Part shown: piece by piece, positions 30,932 to 31,619 of the stretch
Position numbering within the stretch: the first letter of the stretch is position 1
Layout of the letters: each line of letters starts with the position of its first letter
Assembly (NCBI GenBank): GCA_018818235.1
Contig: JAHISE010000098.1
Span: forward strand, 1 to 31,619
Origin: Patescibacteria group bacterium
GTDB taxonomy: Bacteria > Patescibacteriota > Gracilibacteria > Peribacterales > Peribacteraceae
Length of the DNA stretch: 31,619 bases
Direction: 5' to 3'
Position numbers and translations under genes: made by a program
The notes under the pieces: generated by a model
The model's database searches: none
Told to the model about the DNA's origin: nothing
Seen by the model: the letters and a program-made list of their open reading frames with translations, nothing else

Positions 30932-30960
30932 TTGACTCTACCAATCACATACCGTAACCT
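30932..30960 (+). promoter_or_regulatory. rpsT promoter candidate
   Basis: TTGACT (30932-30937), a 17-bp spacer and a weak -10 TAACCT (30955-30960) precede ATG 30976. A run of TTAACTA/TTAACTT heptads lies directly upstream of the -35. Confidence 0.55.
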
Positions 30961-30975
30961 CCGTTCGATCTATCT

Positions 30976-31236
30976 ATGCCATTAATCAAATCAGCCATTA
31001 AACGCGCCAAGCAAAACCGAGTTCGTAACGAACGGATTGTTCCATACAAGACGTACATGAAAACCATGATGAAGAAGATGATAGAATTGGTTAAGGAAGG
31101 GAAAGTTGATGAGGCAAAGAAACTTCTCCCGGAGACCTATAAGGCTATTGATACAGCTGCCAAAAAGAACATTATTCACAAAAGGAATGCGGGGAGGAAG
31201 AAGGCGAGGATGAGCAGATTAGTTGCTAGTACTTGA
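30976..31236 (+). CDS. rpsT: 30S ribosomal protein S20
   Basis: This 86-aa basic helical protein binds 16S rRNA in the small subunit. It matches S20 throughout: IKSAIKRAKQNRVRNERIVP near the start, the central helix MKKMIELVKEGKVDEAKKLL, TYKAIDTAAKKNIIHKRNAG and RKKARMSRLV at the end. The length is typical for the family. The gene is single, with its own promoter and no obvious Shine-Dalgarno sequence. A short GAGAA...TTCTC pair follows the stop. Confidence 0.95.
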   Translation: MPLIKSAIKRAKQNRVRNERIVPYKTYMKTMMKKMIELVKEGKVDEAKKLLPETYKAIDTAAKKNIIHKRNAGRKKARMSRLVAST

Positions 31237-31619
31237 GAATAACGTTTTCTCGTTACTCGTTTATTCGTTTACTCGTTTATTTGTTAATCCGGAAGTTATT
31301 AAATACTGGATTAATGCCAAAATGCAGGGACTTTTTTTTAAAATCCCAAAAAACAAATCCCAAACCCCAAATGTGATTTATTGTGTTAGTTTTAATACTA
31401 TTGAGCTTATTATTTGTAATAATTGATTCGCCAATTTTTTTAATAGAACCTGAAGAAATAATGAGTTATATATAGCTTGATCAATGTAAAATGATACGAT
31501 GATTGTATGTAATAAGCTAAAACCCAAATCCCAAATAACAAATCCCAACAATGCTGCTACTGCGTAGGACGGGCAACTAAAGAATGATCATAGTTTGGAA
31601 TTTTGGATTTTGGGTTTCG
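31237..31619. other. Gene-free end of window with repeat arrays
   Basis: About 31246-31286 is a single array of CGTTTACT/CGTTTATT octamers, the same kind as at 18021. About 31339-31371 is an AAATCCC/CAAACCCC-type array. About 31519-31549 (CCCAAATCCCAAATAACAAA) and 31593-31617 (GGAATTTTGGATTTTGGGTT) form another inverted repeat. No gene is supported. Confidence 0.65.

Noticed and set aside
1..31619. Recoding of TGA (Gracilibacteria/Absconditabacteria)
   Set aside because: Several genes end in TGA at the expected family length, so TGA is a stop.

Overview
The window is a 31.6-kb stretch of an AT-rich bacterial chromosome. The gene set suggests a Gram-positive-type, reduced-genome organism, most likely a Candidate Phyla Radiation (Patescibacteria) member. 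The signs are compact single-domain genes, many CPR-style membrane proteins (baseplate-J-like, FecR/Ig-like, LytM), a short type-IV-pilus-style ATPase, a divergent PGK, short intergenic gaps and no outer-membrane genes. TGA is used as a normal stop (for example at 7026-7028 and 2802-2804), so the recoded lineages (Gracilibacteria, Absconditabacteria) are excluded. Phylum-level placement is inference; no rRNA is present.

Layout. 1-4.3 kb: DoxX-like protein, ClpP, MiaA, two small acidic/charged proteins and a membrane protein. 4.4-8.5 kb: TsaE fused to an HD hydrolase domain, a LytM (M23) peptidase and a WecA/TagO-type phosphoglycosyl transferase whose 3' end has been rewritten by an inverted-repeat insertion. 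8.6-13.2 kb: an orphan AroE-like substrate domain, PGK, a baseplate-J-like membrane protein and a DUF218 protein with an in-frame palindromic insertion. 13.2-16.6 kb: a tyrosine recombinase with a dif-like site directly upstream, a HicB/HicA-type pair, a methyltransferase and a B3/4-domain protein. 16.6-17.1 kb: a non-coding stretch that looks like a large structured RNA gene on the minus strand. 17.2-20.1 kb: an SPFH protein and small membrane or secreted proteins including DUF1622. 20.1-22.4 kb: TyrS, a 52-aa coupled gene and a RluD-type pseudouridine synthase. 22.6-31.6 kb: FecR/Ig-like protein, GspE/PilB-type ATPase, a large class B PBP, GlmS and ribosomal protein S20.

Functionally the window mixes tRNA modification and charging (MiaA, TsaE, TyrS, B3/4), cell-wall synthesis (GlmS, WecA/TagO-like, PBP, LytM, DUF218) and central carbon metabolism (PGK). 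Several promoters are readable, and in many the -10 box lies only 6-11 nt before the start codon, so leaderless or near-leaderless mRNAs seem common.

The most striking property is the intergenic DNA. Most gaps over about 80 bp hold a long inverted repeat. One class has arms made of degenerate tandem 7- to 9-mers (GTCACTG, TTAACTA, CGGAATC, CAAATCC and other types). The other is GC-rich (CCCCCATCCCC, CTCACCCCCT types) and MITE-like. Short palindromes have also inserted into coding sequences (miaA, DUF218) and into the repeats themselves. The strongest candidates for something undescribed are the structured RNA locus, the heptad inverted-repeat family, the insertion with an 11-bp target duplication in the wecA-like gene, the dif/xer pair and the TsaE-HD fusion.
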